This document shows, in pieces, positions 42,445 through 52,854 of a stretch of 64,000 nucleotides of DNA. The first letter of the stretch is position 1, and each line of letters begins with the position of its first letter. Origin of the DNA: Chelydra serpentina (Eukaryota > Chordata > Testudines > Chelydridae). The notes below the pieces were generated by a model that worked only from the letters and a program-made list of their open reading frames with translations, was not told where the DNA came from and made no database searches. A program made the translations under genes and the position numbers. The DNA lies in contig JBAIAC010000003.1 of assembly GCA_037349315.1 (NCBI GenBank), positions 8,370,501-8,434,500 of the forward strand. The letters are read 5' to 3'.

Positions 42445-42984
42445 GGGCTTGTTCACTACCGGGGTAAGTGGACCTAAGTTACGCTGCTCCAGCTATGTGA
42501 ATAATGTAGCTTGGGTCAATTTACCCCAATGCATAGGCGCCGACTCCGTGGGTGCTCCGGGGCTGGAGCACCCACGGGGAAAAATTGGTGGGTGCTCAGC
42601 ACCCACCGGCAGCTCCCCGCCAGCCCCGGGGCCCGCGCCCAGCTCACCTTACCACCAGGAGACGTTCTGGGGCCCCACCCCCGACACTGGGCAACGTTGC
42701 GTCGGCGGCGGGGCCCCACAACGTCACCCGGCATCAGGGGCAGGGCCCAGCATCAGCCCCCACCGGCGCCGCCGGAAGTTGGCGCCTGTGCCCCAATGTC
42801 TTCACTGCGCTGCATCGACAGGAGATGCTCTCTGGTCGACTTCCCTTACTCGGGGAGGTGGAGTACCGGAGTAGACCGGAGAGCACTCTGCCATCGATTT
42901 AGCAGGACTTCACTAGACCCGCTAAATCAACACCCGCTTCATCCATTGCAGCAGCATCGATCTCCCCGTAGTGAAGACCAGCCC
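42445..42984. mobile_element. Harbinger-type MITE split by a hAT MITE
   Basis: Ends GGGCTTGTTCACTACCGGGG and GTAGTGAAGACCAGCCC, partly inverted. Inner blocks ctaagttacgctgctccagc and gtcgacttcccttactcggg, plus catcgatttagcaggacttc with gacccgctaaatcaac, are palindromic. Flanking triplets tat and tta differ. The hAT copy at 42,532-42,790 sits inside, so this element is the older of the two. Confidence 0.7.
42532..42790. mobile_element. GC-rich hAT-type MITE, copy 3 of the ggcgccgac family
   Basis: Perfect 8-bp duplication CCCCAATG at 42,524-42,531 and 42,791-42,798. Ends cataggcgccgactcc and ggaagttggcgcctgtg. The orientation is opposite to copies 1 and 2. Overlapping long frames (up to 185 codons) result from its GC content. 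Confidence 0.93.
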
Positions 42985-43097
42985 TTAGACCTTCCTCCGT
43001 ATGAGAAGCTATGTCACCTTGTTCTTCTGAAGGAAATAATCTTTTCCCAAAGTGGAGAGTCAGACTAGCCCTCCTCCTTTGGTGTCACAAGTCTTAT

Positions 43098-43268
43098 CAT
43101 AGATTATCAGGGATGGAAGGGACCTTAGGAGGTCATCTAGTCCAACCCCTTGCTCAAAGCAGAACCAAGCCCCAATTTTTGCCCCAGATCCCTAAATGGC
43201 CCCCTCAAGGATTGAACTCACAACCCTGGGTTTAGCAGGCCACTGCTCAAACCACTGAGCTATCCCTT
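43098..43268 (-). mobile_element. tRNA-derived SINE (Cry-type), copy 4
   Basis: On the + strand: tcatagattatcagggatgg ... ccactgagctatccctt. Head and CR1-like tail both present. Confidence 0.86.
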
Positions 43269-43702
43269 ATGATGCGCTCTCTCTTCCCCCTTGCTCCCTT
43301 TCTTCTTCTTTTTGCCCAGTTCCATCTTAACTATTGCTAGGATTTCACAGAAGATTATGGTGAGACATGAGGGGGTGTGTGGGGAGAGAGAGACCGCTAG
43401 CAAGACCTAAACAGAAAGAAAAACAAAGCAAACCAGAGAAGAACGTTAGCATAATTCAAAGGAAAGTTTTGCTACCAGTTCTCGCTGTACTCTACAAAAG
43501 TCATTTATTTCAAGGTCATCCAGTTGAAACCTGTCCCTTCATCACCCTTAACAACATGAAACTCTGAACCCAGAGTGGGGAAAAAATATGTTTGTGAAAT
43601 TGGGAGGAAGGCTACATGATGTATCGCCATTAGCAGGCAAAATTGCTTCTCGCTTTCACTCTGTTCTAACACTCTCTGCTGGAGTTATAATAATATAACA
43701 TA
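43269..43702. other. Noncoding spacer between two SINEs
   Basis: Nothing recognised. Confidence 0.4.
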
Positions 43703-43899
43703 TGGAGATATGCCTATCTCATAGAGCTGGAAGGACCTTGAAAGATCATCCAGTCCAGTCCCCTACCTTCACTAGCAGGATCAAGTACTGTTCCCTGACA
43801 GATTTTTGCCCCAGATCCCTATATGGCCCCTTTAAGGATTGAACTCATAACCCTGGGTTTATTAGGCCAATGCTCAAACCACTGAGCTATCCCTCCCCC
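43703..43899 (-). mobile_element. tRNA-derived SINE, copy 5 (second subfamily)
   Basis: The tail differs from copies 1-4: ggagatatgcctatctcata and ccttcactagcaggatcaag instead of the ccccctgctcaaagcaggac tail. The tRNA-like head is the same. Matches the subfamily of copies 6 and 7. Confidence 0.87.
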
Positions 43900-44639
43900 A
43901 CAACAGGGGTGCAAATGGAGAGGGGTGGTGGCTTGGGAGGAAAGAGGAGGAGCTGCCATAAACTGTGTTTAAATTGTACTTTCTGTATGGTCCAGTTAGT
44001 CTGATGATTTCAGTACAGATGAAAAGGAGTAGGTAGAGAAAATTACCACAGCCCCAAATGTGGTACAAACTGGACAGACTATGGACATGTGGAATGGAGG
44101 CAAATCTGGAAGGAGTGTCGACAACAGAGAGCGAAAATGTAACAGACTCCATCAGTGTAAATTAGTGTAGTTCCATTGATTTACTGATGGAGCTGATGGC
44201 TCTGGCCATAGGTGTATTGTGTTTTAACATCCGCCACCGTTGATCGGACAGTAGCGAGAGTAATGGTTTCCTTGAACACTGATCGAGAAAACTTCGTTAT
44301 AATGCTAGTTAGCATTTAAAATTTGAATGCCACAGAGCAGCTTGGTGTTGTGTGAAAATCAGAGGTAAGGGCAAGTCACAGAGTGTCAGATTGTGAACCG
44401 GTTACTCCCAGGAGAGCCCAACTGAAGTCAGTAGGACAGTTTGAGGAGAAAGGTGCTACTCAAACTGAGTAAGGGGATCAGAACCTGCTCCAGAGACAGA
44501 GGCCCCATGCACATTCACCTGCTACAGCATTTGCTGGCTTACTTCTAACTCCAAATTATAACACAGTGGGACAATTCATCCCTAGTGAAAATCCACAGGC
44601 TTCAATAGTCACACCAGGGATAAGTCTGGTCTGTGTCAT
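43900..44639. other. Noncoding stretch with palindromic-repeat fragments
   Basis: 44,380-44,520 and 44,145-44,190 carry words of the cagattgtgaacc/tcagaacctgctcc family. No coding signal. Confidence 0.4.
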
Positions 44640-44731
44640 ATTTACAGTGTTGCCCACACTCATGGGATCAGATCTGGGTCTGGTTCTGTTCAATATCTGC
44701 ACCAGTGATTTAGATCTGCACCAGTGACTTA

Positions 44732-44938
44732 GGGGGAGGGATAGCTCAGTGGTTTGAGCATTAGCCTGCTAAACCCAGGGTTGTGAGCTCAATCCTTGAG
44801 GGGGCCATTTGAGGCAAAAATCTGTCATGGGACAGTACTTGGTCCTGCTAGTGAAGGCAGGGGACTGAACTCTATGACTTTTCAAAGTCCTTCCAGTTCT
44901 AGGAGATTGGCATATCTCCATTTAAAAATAAATAAATA
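44732..44938 (+). mobile_element. tRNA-derived SINE, copy 6 (second subfamily)
   Basis: Opens ggggagggatagctcagtgg (A-box-like), then gggttgtgagctcaatcc (B-box-like), and ends catatctccatttaaaaata with an aataaataaataa 3' tract. Inserted in CR1. Confidence 0.9.
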
Positions 44939-45706
44939 ATGGCATAACAAGGACACTTATAAAGTTTGCGAACAATACCTAAGTGCCTTGGAGGATAAGA
45001 TTAACATTCAAAACGATCTGGACAAACTGGAGAAATGGTCTGAAGTAAATAGGATGAAATTCAATAAGGACAAATGCAAAGTACTCCACTTGAGAAGGAA
45101 CAATCAGTTGCACACACACAAAATGGGAAATGACTGCCTAGAAAGGAGTACTGTGGAAAGGGATCTGGGGATCATAGTGGACCACAAGCTCAATATGAGT
45201 CAACAGTGTAACACTGTTGCAACAAAAGCAAACACCATTCTGGGATGTATTGGCAGGAGTGCTGTAAGCAAGACATGAGAGGTAATTCTTCCGCTCTACT
45301 CCATGCTGATTAGGCCTCAAGGACAAATTAGAGAAAGTCCAGAGAAGAGCAACAAAAATGATTAAAGGTCTAGAAAACATGACCTCTGAGGGCAGATTGA
45401 AACTATTGGGTTTGTTTAGTCTGGAGAAGAGAAGACTGAGAGGGGACATGATAACAGTTTTCAAGTACATAAAAGGTTGTTACAAGGAGGAGGGAGAAAA
45501 ATTATTCCCTTTAACCTCTGAGGATAGGACAAGAAGCAAAGGGCTTAAATTGCAGCAAGGGCGGTTTAGGTTGGATTAGGAAAAACTTCTCTGAGGATGG
45601 TTAAGCACTGGAATAAATTGCCTAGGCTGGTTGAGGAATCTCCATCACTGGAGATTTTTAAGAGCAGGTTAAACAAACATCTGACAGAGATGGTCTAAAT
45701 AGCACT

Positions 45707-45896
45707 GGGGAGAGGAATAGCTCAGTGGTTTGAGTATTGGCCTGCTAAACCCAGGGTTGTGAGTTTAATCCTTGAGGGGGCCATTTAGGGATCTGGGGCA
45801 AAAATTTGTCAGGGGACAGTACTTGGTCCTGCTAGTGTAGGCAGGGGACTGGACTTGATGACCTTTCAAGGTCCTTCCAATTTTATGAGATAGGCA
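45707..45896 (+). mobile_element. tRNA-derived SINE, copy 7 (second subfamily)
   Basis: Opens ggggagaggaatagctcagt, B-box-like gggttgtgagtttaatcc, tail cctttcaaggtccttccaat and tatgagataggcatg. Inserted in the CR1 tail just before ttagtcctgccacgagtg. Confidence 0.9.
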
Positions 45897-45968
45897 TGAC
45901 TTAGTCCTGCCACGAGTGCAGGGGACTGCACTAGATGACCTCTCGAGGTCCCTTCCAATTCTATGATT

Positions 45969-46520
45969 TTATCATGACTCTTGTGATATTTGGTGTTTTT
46001 TCTTAAAGCCCCAGCTTCTGGAGTCTTATGACTGCATGAGAATCTAGCCTTTGTGGTTGCCGAGAAAAGCTTGAAAACTTCAACCCCAAAGACACACTCC
46101 AAATGTCTTAGTTTTTTTTTTTTTAAATCTCATAATTTGTAAGCCAATGCCATGATTTTATTTTTTTAGGGCCTGACTCACGATTTTTAAACACTTGGTG
46201 TTGCCAGTCCCATGATTCAGAAATGCCGCAGGGATACATGGGGCTGAATCAGTACTGCCAACGCCAAGTGTTCAAAAATCATCACTCAGACATCCCACAA
46301 TCATGAGATTACTTTTCAGATAATAAAGTTGGGGTTCTTTTTTACTTGCCTTCTGTTTTTTGCGTCTTTAAGGTGCACTTGCTTCCCATTTCCATCTTGT
46401 CTCTGCAGCCACGAGAGCTAGGAACTTCCCTAAAAAAATAAAATGTGAGATTCTCCCATATTCATATGATTCCAGGAGCTGGGGGTTCACAACAAACACC
46501 ACATATCACGAGACTCGCAA
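45969..46520. repeat. Two adjacent copies of the tgccaac-ended repeat
   Basis: The first copy runs inverted from about 45,969 to cttggtgttgccagtcccat (46,195-46,214). The second starts tactgccaacgccaagtgtt at 46,251 and runs to catgagttgcaacc. Both share the gatttttaaacactt / ccaagtgttcaaaaatcat junction, so they are arranged head to head. Possibly a DNA transposon family with cagtgttgccaa ends. Confidence 0.55.
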
Positions 46521-48155
46521 TCCAATCATGAGTTGCAACCTGAGGCTAGATCAGCATTGAGTAAGAGACAGAGTGTTAGCGCTGCCTGGGAATAGAGAGG
46601 GGACTGAATTGTGATCCCACCGCTGCTTGCCCACTCCCTGCCCGCCTGTGTGGGAACAGAAGTAGTAGCCTGGAGGTGGCTGCCCTGCCCTGACGCAGAC
46701 TGGCAATACAGGCAGTCCATGTAGGATAATAAGGGGATTCCTTACAAACCTTTACTCAAGTGTGCAGCCAGGCTAGCCGTTGAACCCAAGGTAATTCAGC
46801 TATATTGCTAGACACGGACGCGTAGTGTAGGCACGTTACCTTTTCACCTACTGACCTGTAGCCATGCTTTCTCCGGCAGCCAGCAGTTTTCCATCTCTAC
46901 TTCAAAAGCTGAAGAGCCTCCACTCTCCTTTCCAATCATCATGCAGCCACCATCGCATTAACTAAAAATCATGTCTCTGCATGTTGCTGTGAACAGCCAT
47001 TGATTACAGATTGCCATAGTCAAATCAGAGACAAAAACGAAATAACAGTACTTCCAGCTAGCACCAGGAGCGTGTGGGATTCAAGGGGGGCACGTGCAGT
47101 TTTAAAGGTGTTTATAATTCAGCTGCAGCAACATAGCGTTTATTACCCATGCACGTTTATCCAACACCCTAAAGTGGTCTCTGTGTGCGCGCATCAGTCA
47201 GATCATCTGCTGACTTCATTTCATTTAGTGGAAGCCTTGAAATAGAAACACTGCAAAGGCCCGTAAGCATAGCATGGTGAGTGTGACTGAAAGAGAGAAT
47301 CACAGGGGTACACTGCATGTAGCATAAAATAAAAGCCTATCCCCACTGGCTTGATTCTGCAGTTCTCAGTGTAAATGATGGACCAGAAGTAACACAGCAG
47401 AAAATACTTCAGGGCTTTTGAATACCGTGTGAAACTCGCAGTGTGCAATTAACCTTCCACTCCCTCCTGTGTGGCAGTTTGTAATAGAAAACACTGGAAA
47501 GCTGATTGGCTCAAGACCTGCCAGAGGGTATTTGTCTTATGTTCTCTGAGATTTTGTATCTTCAGTTCTTTCTGTAGGCACAGGCCCAGTGTGAAGTCAA
47601 TGGGAGTCTTCCCATTGACTTCACTGGGTTATATACCAGGCCGTTCGAAAAGCCATTTAAAAACAAGGCAAAACTGAGTCATGGCAGTGACGGGGGCTGC
47701 CTGAAAAATTTCCATCAAAACTGTTTCTTGACAGATGAGTGGGTTTTAGATTAAACAAATTGTTTTACAAAAAGTGCTGCCTGAAAGCCAAAACATTTCA
47801 GCTGAAATTTGAAATATGTTGATTTGGAAAGGCTGTTGGGGTGCCTTATGGGATCTGTATTTGCCTCATGTTCCCATTCTCTTCTACGGGCTCCTCCCCA
47901 GCCTACGTTTCCCCTGCACCATGGCTAGGAACTCCCATGATACACCAGCTCCCCTCTCCAAGAGGGAAAACCTTGGTGCCCCATAGAAGATGTAGTCTGC
48001 CTGGGGAGCCTAGCTTATAGAGGCGAGTGGGAGCTCGAGGCACCTGAGTTACAACTCCCATGAAGAATGGCAACAGTATTTCCATATCAAAGTATTTTAG
48101 GTTTTTGGCCAAAATATTTTGGGTTTTGACTAAACATTTTCATTATTTGAATTTC
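46521..48155. other. Noncoding stretch
   Basis: 47,585-47,630 is a hairpin of tgaagtcaatggga and its exact inverse with a 4-nt loop. 47,850-48,080 has repeated aactcccatga words. 46,980-47,200 is repeat-free. No coding signal. Confidence 0.45.
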
Positions 48156-48167
48156 CACTGAAAAACT

Positions 48168-48312
48168 ATCAGAGGGGTAGCCGTGTTAGTCTGGATCTGT
48201 AGAAGCGACAAAGGGTCCTGTGGCACCTTATAGACTAACAGAGGTATTGAAGCATAAGCTTTCGTGGGTGAATACCCACTTCTTCGGATGCAAGCAGTGG
48301 AAATGTCCAGAG
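48168..48312 (-). mobile_element. Penelope-like 3' fragment with 12-bp target duplication
   Basis: A 145 bp fragment in which the left end atcagaggggtagccgtgtt is the Penelope 3' terminus and the right end is an abrupt 5' truncation. It is flanked by the perfect direct repeat cactgaaaaact at 48,156-48,167 and 48,313-48,324. Nearly identical to the arms of the hairpin at 53.4 kb. Confidence 0.92.
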
Positions 48313-48324
48313 CACTGAAAAACT

Positions 48325-50090
48325 GAAATTTTATGTGGGAAAAAGTAGATGAAAACAAAATCTTTGGAGCCGCTGTCGCAATGTTGTCATCTATACAATG
48401 ATGGAATAACTAAGGTATTGCTATGACAACACCAAACTCTGGAACTGTACACTTCTGAGTTTTTGCAGGAAGTTATACAATTTATTACACCCCAAAATTA
48501 ATTCTAATAAGGCAGTCTATTTCTGGATAAATGTAGAAACCTTCTCGCTCTTCCTCACCATCTTCCTTCGCCTTCTCCACATCCCTTTTTAAAATAAATC
48601 TGGGCCCAATATTTAAAATGATATTAGAAACAGAAAATAGGGTATCTGCTTTTGTGTTGTCAAGTTTCTGACACAAAGTTTTGTATAAAATATTTCTTGT
48701 CAACTTAACTGCTTATTGAAGTTGGATGCTATCTTTTGATTTTATTTTTAAATTGTTATTATTATTTATTTGCACAATTGGGAAGCCTGGGATAAGGTTA
48801 CTTTTAATTGGTCATTTCTTGGACATCGCATGCTATTTATTCCAGTTCACTGAGTGGCTGGGCATTCCCCATCTGGTCGGGATAAACAATGAAAGCCATT
48901 TGAATGAGTTTTTCAGATGCTTGCTCTGAGCCAATCGGAAAGAGCCAGCAGCTGACTTTTCAAACATGGGAGCACAGATTTGCACACACATTTTGTGTGC
49001 GTCCAGTTCATGTGTAGGCAAATTCTAGAGTGCACACATAGATCTGAATTTGTGTGCACAAATACCCACAAGCATGTGCAAATCAGGGTTTGCTTGCATT
49101 CCCGGTAGTTGTGCATGATCCAATCAGCAGCTATGTGAATCACAATGTCTAACAATTTTGAAATACAGTCTTTGCTGCTTGCAATTTCCCAGTGGACCTA
49201 AGCTCTGGGGTTTCCCTAGAAAGCAATCCCTGTCAGCCAGTAGCAGCAAGAAGTGGCTTTCTGCAGCTCCAGTGTGACTGGCACTTGTGTGGGGAGGAGG
49301 AAAGAAAGGGAGAGACAGGAAGAGCATAAGGAATGTCCCTTATCTCCCCTGCTTGTGTGTCCATGTGCATTTATGTAAGGGGACATTACAGGAGCTTCCC
49401 TCTCAATGTATCCCCCAGGGCGATCCCCACTGTTCAGGCTGATAAGGGCAAGATCATTGCCTTGTTCTCCTTTCTGACACCAGCTCATGCAGCCTGTTCC
49501 CCTTGCTTGACCGTGGCAAGCTGGGGAGATACAAACCCTACAGCACAATGCCCTCCCCAAGGGCTGGCACAGCTCTGCATTATCCCCAAGAGAGGCTGGT
49601 GACCAAATGACGCAACTTGGCCCTACCTATGATTTGCAGGAGATGTTAAATGCTCGTAGATGTCAGTCCAAACTCCACTCAGAGAACAGACTCTGGTCTC
49701 TGCTGTCCTGACATTTCATGTGTTGTTTTTGTAGGAGCATTGCTAACTTGACACAGCAGATGAAAAATAGGTGGTTCAGGGAGAGCGATCATAGTCCCCA
49801 GCCCATAGTGCCTCCTGTGTGAATATTAACTAAGCCATGCAGTCTATGCGTGTGCTGGAATTGTCCCCCCGCAGTGATGCTTTTTGGCAGGCATTTGAGG
49901 GAAGATCTCCGTTGTTTATGTGGTATGGTTAATTACTAGTTTTCCAAATGATTTTAGTGGAGGTTGAACGGGATTGAGTTTACTACTGAGTCTCCTTAGG
50001 TGCTTGGCAATGGATCTGTGGCATGGTTATGGATTTGCTTTGGGATTAGCGGTAGGTGTTTACCATAGCACCGGAGCCATATCTCACTTA
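48325..50090. other. Noncoding stretch
   Basis: 48,950-49,100 holds imperfect repeats of tttgtgtgc / gcacaaat. Overlapping short frames at 49,216-49,602 have no motif. Confidence 0.4.
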
Positions 50091-50095
50091 GTGAT

Positions 50096-50664
50096 TGTCA
50101 CGGAGTGTGGGGGAGTCCGGCCCTGCACCCCTCTTCCCCGGATTCACTGGGAGTCTCAGCCAGCCAGTAGAACAGAAGGTTTATTAGAGATGCCAGGAAC
50201 ACAGTCCAACCAGAGCTTGTCAGTACCTCCAGGACCCCTCAGTCGGGTCCTTCCGGGGGGCAGGGAGCTGAGACCCCAGCCTGGGGCTCCCTGCATTTCG
50301 CCCCACAGCTCCAAATGGGGCAGGGAGGCCAGACCCTGTCTGCCCCCCTCCCTTCCTCTTCCCAAGCCAGCTCCAAACTGAAACTGTCCAGCCCCTCCTC
50401 CCCCTTTGTCTGCTTCCCGGGCCAGGAGGTCACCTGATCCCTTTGTTCCCACACCTTCAGCTCATACCTTTGCCGGGGGAAGGGCCGGGCCATCTCTTGC
50501 CAGGAGACAGAGCCATTCTCTGTGTCCAGGCCTCTGACTTCTAGGGCTTTGTAACAATCATGCACCGTTGTCCCACCACCTAGATACTTAAGCACCGCAT
50601 AGGGGAAACCGAGGCACCCACACAGTACTCAGGGAAACCTTAACAACAGTCCTAGTTCGTCACA
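50096..50664 (-). mobile_element. Solo LTR of an endogenous retroelement
   Basis: A 569 bp block starting TGTCACGGAG and ending GTTCGTCACA, flanked by GTGAT at 50,091-50,095 and 50,665-50,669. On the - strand, AATAAAC (inverse of gtttatt at 50,179-50,185) lies about 85 bp from the 3' end, which sets the orientation. No gag, pol or env remains. Overlapping frames inside (up to 135 codons) are not coding. Confidence 0.88.
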
Positions 50665-50669
50665 GTGAT

Positions 50670-52619
50670 CTGATTAGTATTTGAACTAAGATGAAATAAC
50701 TCTTTACATATTAAGCATGGTAATGAGCAGCAGGAGTAGAGCCATACTGCCCCTATCCTGCTGTAGCTTTTTAAATTGTTATGACATTGTGCAGACTAAT
50801 CTCATCTTTGTGGAAGGATACCAACCACAAAAAAACCCCATTTCCAAATAGCGATGGAGATCAGAAAATCAGTGTAACCTAAGAAAGCAGTAACTTTTCT
50901 TTCAAGCTAACTAATTTCCGATGCAAGTTGTAATGAGTTGCCCCAATCTATCACCTTTCATTTATCATAGGCATTTTTAGCCAAGAGGAAAAGTGTTAGT
51001 CGTATGTATTTTAACTTAGACCATGCATATATGTGAAATAATTAACCCATTATTTCTTGGATTGCCACACTGTTACACGGTGTCTAAAAGCACCATAAAG
51101 GCTCATGGAGAGTGTTTTGTACTGTCTGACAACATTGAAGTAGGACTTTCATATCAGACAGCTAAATGCAGCCAAAGAGACAAAAGGTTTCTGACACATC
51201 AACGTATAAGGCAGACTCAACTATACTTAACTTCACTTGGCTACTACTTGCCAGAACAATTTGATATGTGAAATATGCTGGAATATAAACATTTTAAAAC
51301 ATATTTCAAAGAGATTCATTGCTAAGACCCTGTGTGGAGCACTGGAAATCTCATATACAATACATAGGGTTAAAAAAAAAAGAATTAATTGCCTGGCCCA
51401 AAATGTATTGGAATAACTCAAGAGAAGCAGGCTTTTAAACCTGACATAAATCAATGCAAGTCCTAACTCAGGATTATCTCCAGGCAAGAAACAATCAATG
51501 AGCTTGGAAGGGCTGTTTTCTGAAAGCTCGTCACTTTAAACTATTATAGCAGCAGCCGTGAAAAACTAGAGTTTTAAATGAATCCTTTTTTGGATCAAAT
51601 TTTCACTAAGGGCCCATGCAGTGACTGTTTCCAGGGTGACTAGGTAGTTGATTTTCCATCCTGGGATCAGGGAGGGTGCATAAAGAGGCGCTAACTAAAG
51701 CAGCGTTAGCTTTCGGAGTGCACTCCTCGTTGTGTCACTATGCACCCTGCAATGTGGGGCTGAGCCCATTTCAAATCAGGGAGCAGCTGCGGGAATGCGC
51801 ATGCTCCCCACTCTTCCAGCATTCCATAAAATCCTCCCTCCCTCCACCGAGGACCTCTCCAACTCTGGCTACATCTCCATGGTGGAGGGGAGGAGGGAAG
51901 GTGAGCGTAGATCTGAGAAGGCAACCCAGGCAGGGAACAAATTCACTTCAGTAAGTGCCCTCTCTCTCTCCTTCATGACAGTGCAGGTGTAAAAGTCGAC
52001 CCAGGCCGATCATCAAGGCCTAAATGAGCATTACATTGTTCTCTTGAGGCCACTAGACTGGGGCTCTGATTAGACTGCCACGGGGGGAGGGGGAGCAAAA
52101 TCTACTTCCAAAGGCTCAGATGAGAGCCTTTCGGTCAATCATAATGGGCCCGATCCTCCTCTCACCCTGTTCTAAAGTAGGAGCATCCCCACTGAAATCA
52201 GTGGACTTCAATGGAAATACACTGGCATGAAAGCGATGTGAAGAGAGAGTTATGCCTCAGGATTAAGTCCCAGGAATTGATAGAGCTTCCTGCTTTATCT
52301 TAGCTGCCCTGCAAGGGTATAGGATGGGAGGTGGTTTCTCACACAGACAGGTCTCAATCCATTAACACTTACATCACACCCTAAGCAGACTGGAAGCCCG
52401 TGAGTCCAGCTCTGTTCTACACGATCAGGTTCCAGAGGGAGATGGTGATAACCATACTCGCACTGAGTAGCACTTTACTCCAGGAGGGATCTCACTCACT
52501 TCAGTGGGAGGATTAGTGGAGTAAGACACTGACTCACACTGATTAGTATCAGACTCTGGCCTTTATCCTGCAGTGACAGTCAATCTGAATACTGCTTGGT
52601 GGCTAGCTGTCTCTTTAAA
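50670..52619. other. Noncoding stretch
   Basis: 52,140-52,260 and 52,430-52,560 carry words of the palindromic cagattctgat family. 51,676-51,992 has three overlapping short frames without motifs. Confidence 0.4.
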
Positions 52620-52854
52620 CTGGGGGTGGGCAAACGTTTTGGCCTGAGGGCCGCATCTGGGTATGGAAATGGTATGTTGGGCCATGAACACTCATGAAAT
52701 TAACAATTCAGAGATATTCAAAAAAACTCTATTTAATAAAGATAAATTTTAGTGGAAATAAACATAAAACCTTCCTTACTATTATAAATATACCATCATA
52801 ACAATGTATTACAATAATTAAACCAAATTTAACCCCTTTCCACGCCCTCTTTGA

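Larger units (their letters stand above)
44640..45968 (+). pseudogene. CR1 LINE, ORF2 3' half, split by two SINEs
   Basis: Begins at a ggatcagatctgggtctggt block (corrupted PQGS region), resumes at 44,939 with cttataaagtttgcgaacaa where the FADD motif should lie, then encodes the IQNDLDKLEKWSEVNRMKF block (45,006 onward) and MIKGLENMT...[12 protein letters not shown] (45,357-45,450). The tail ctgccacgagtgcaggggac ends with ctatgatttta. SINEs sit at 44,732-44,938 and 45,707-45,896. Frameshifts around 45,270-45,330 disrupt it. Confidence 0.87.

Noticed and set aside
42368..43068. Overlapping + frames of 168, 185 and 116 codons
   Set aside because: They read through a GC-rich hAT MITE nested in a Harbinger MITE and carry no motif.
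44732..44810. Possible functional tRNA gene from A- and B-box-like words
   Set aside because: It is the head of a SINE with a CR1-like tail; the same structure occurs seven times and the cloverleaf is not intact.
50156..50595. Proline-rich frames of 98-135 codons
   Set aside because: They lie wholly within a solo LTR bounded by a 5-bp duplication.
52620..52640. An 8-bp duplication for the large hAT element
   Set aside because: The flanking octamers at 52,612 and 56,010 do not match convincingly, so none is claimed.
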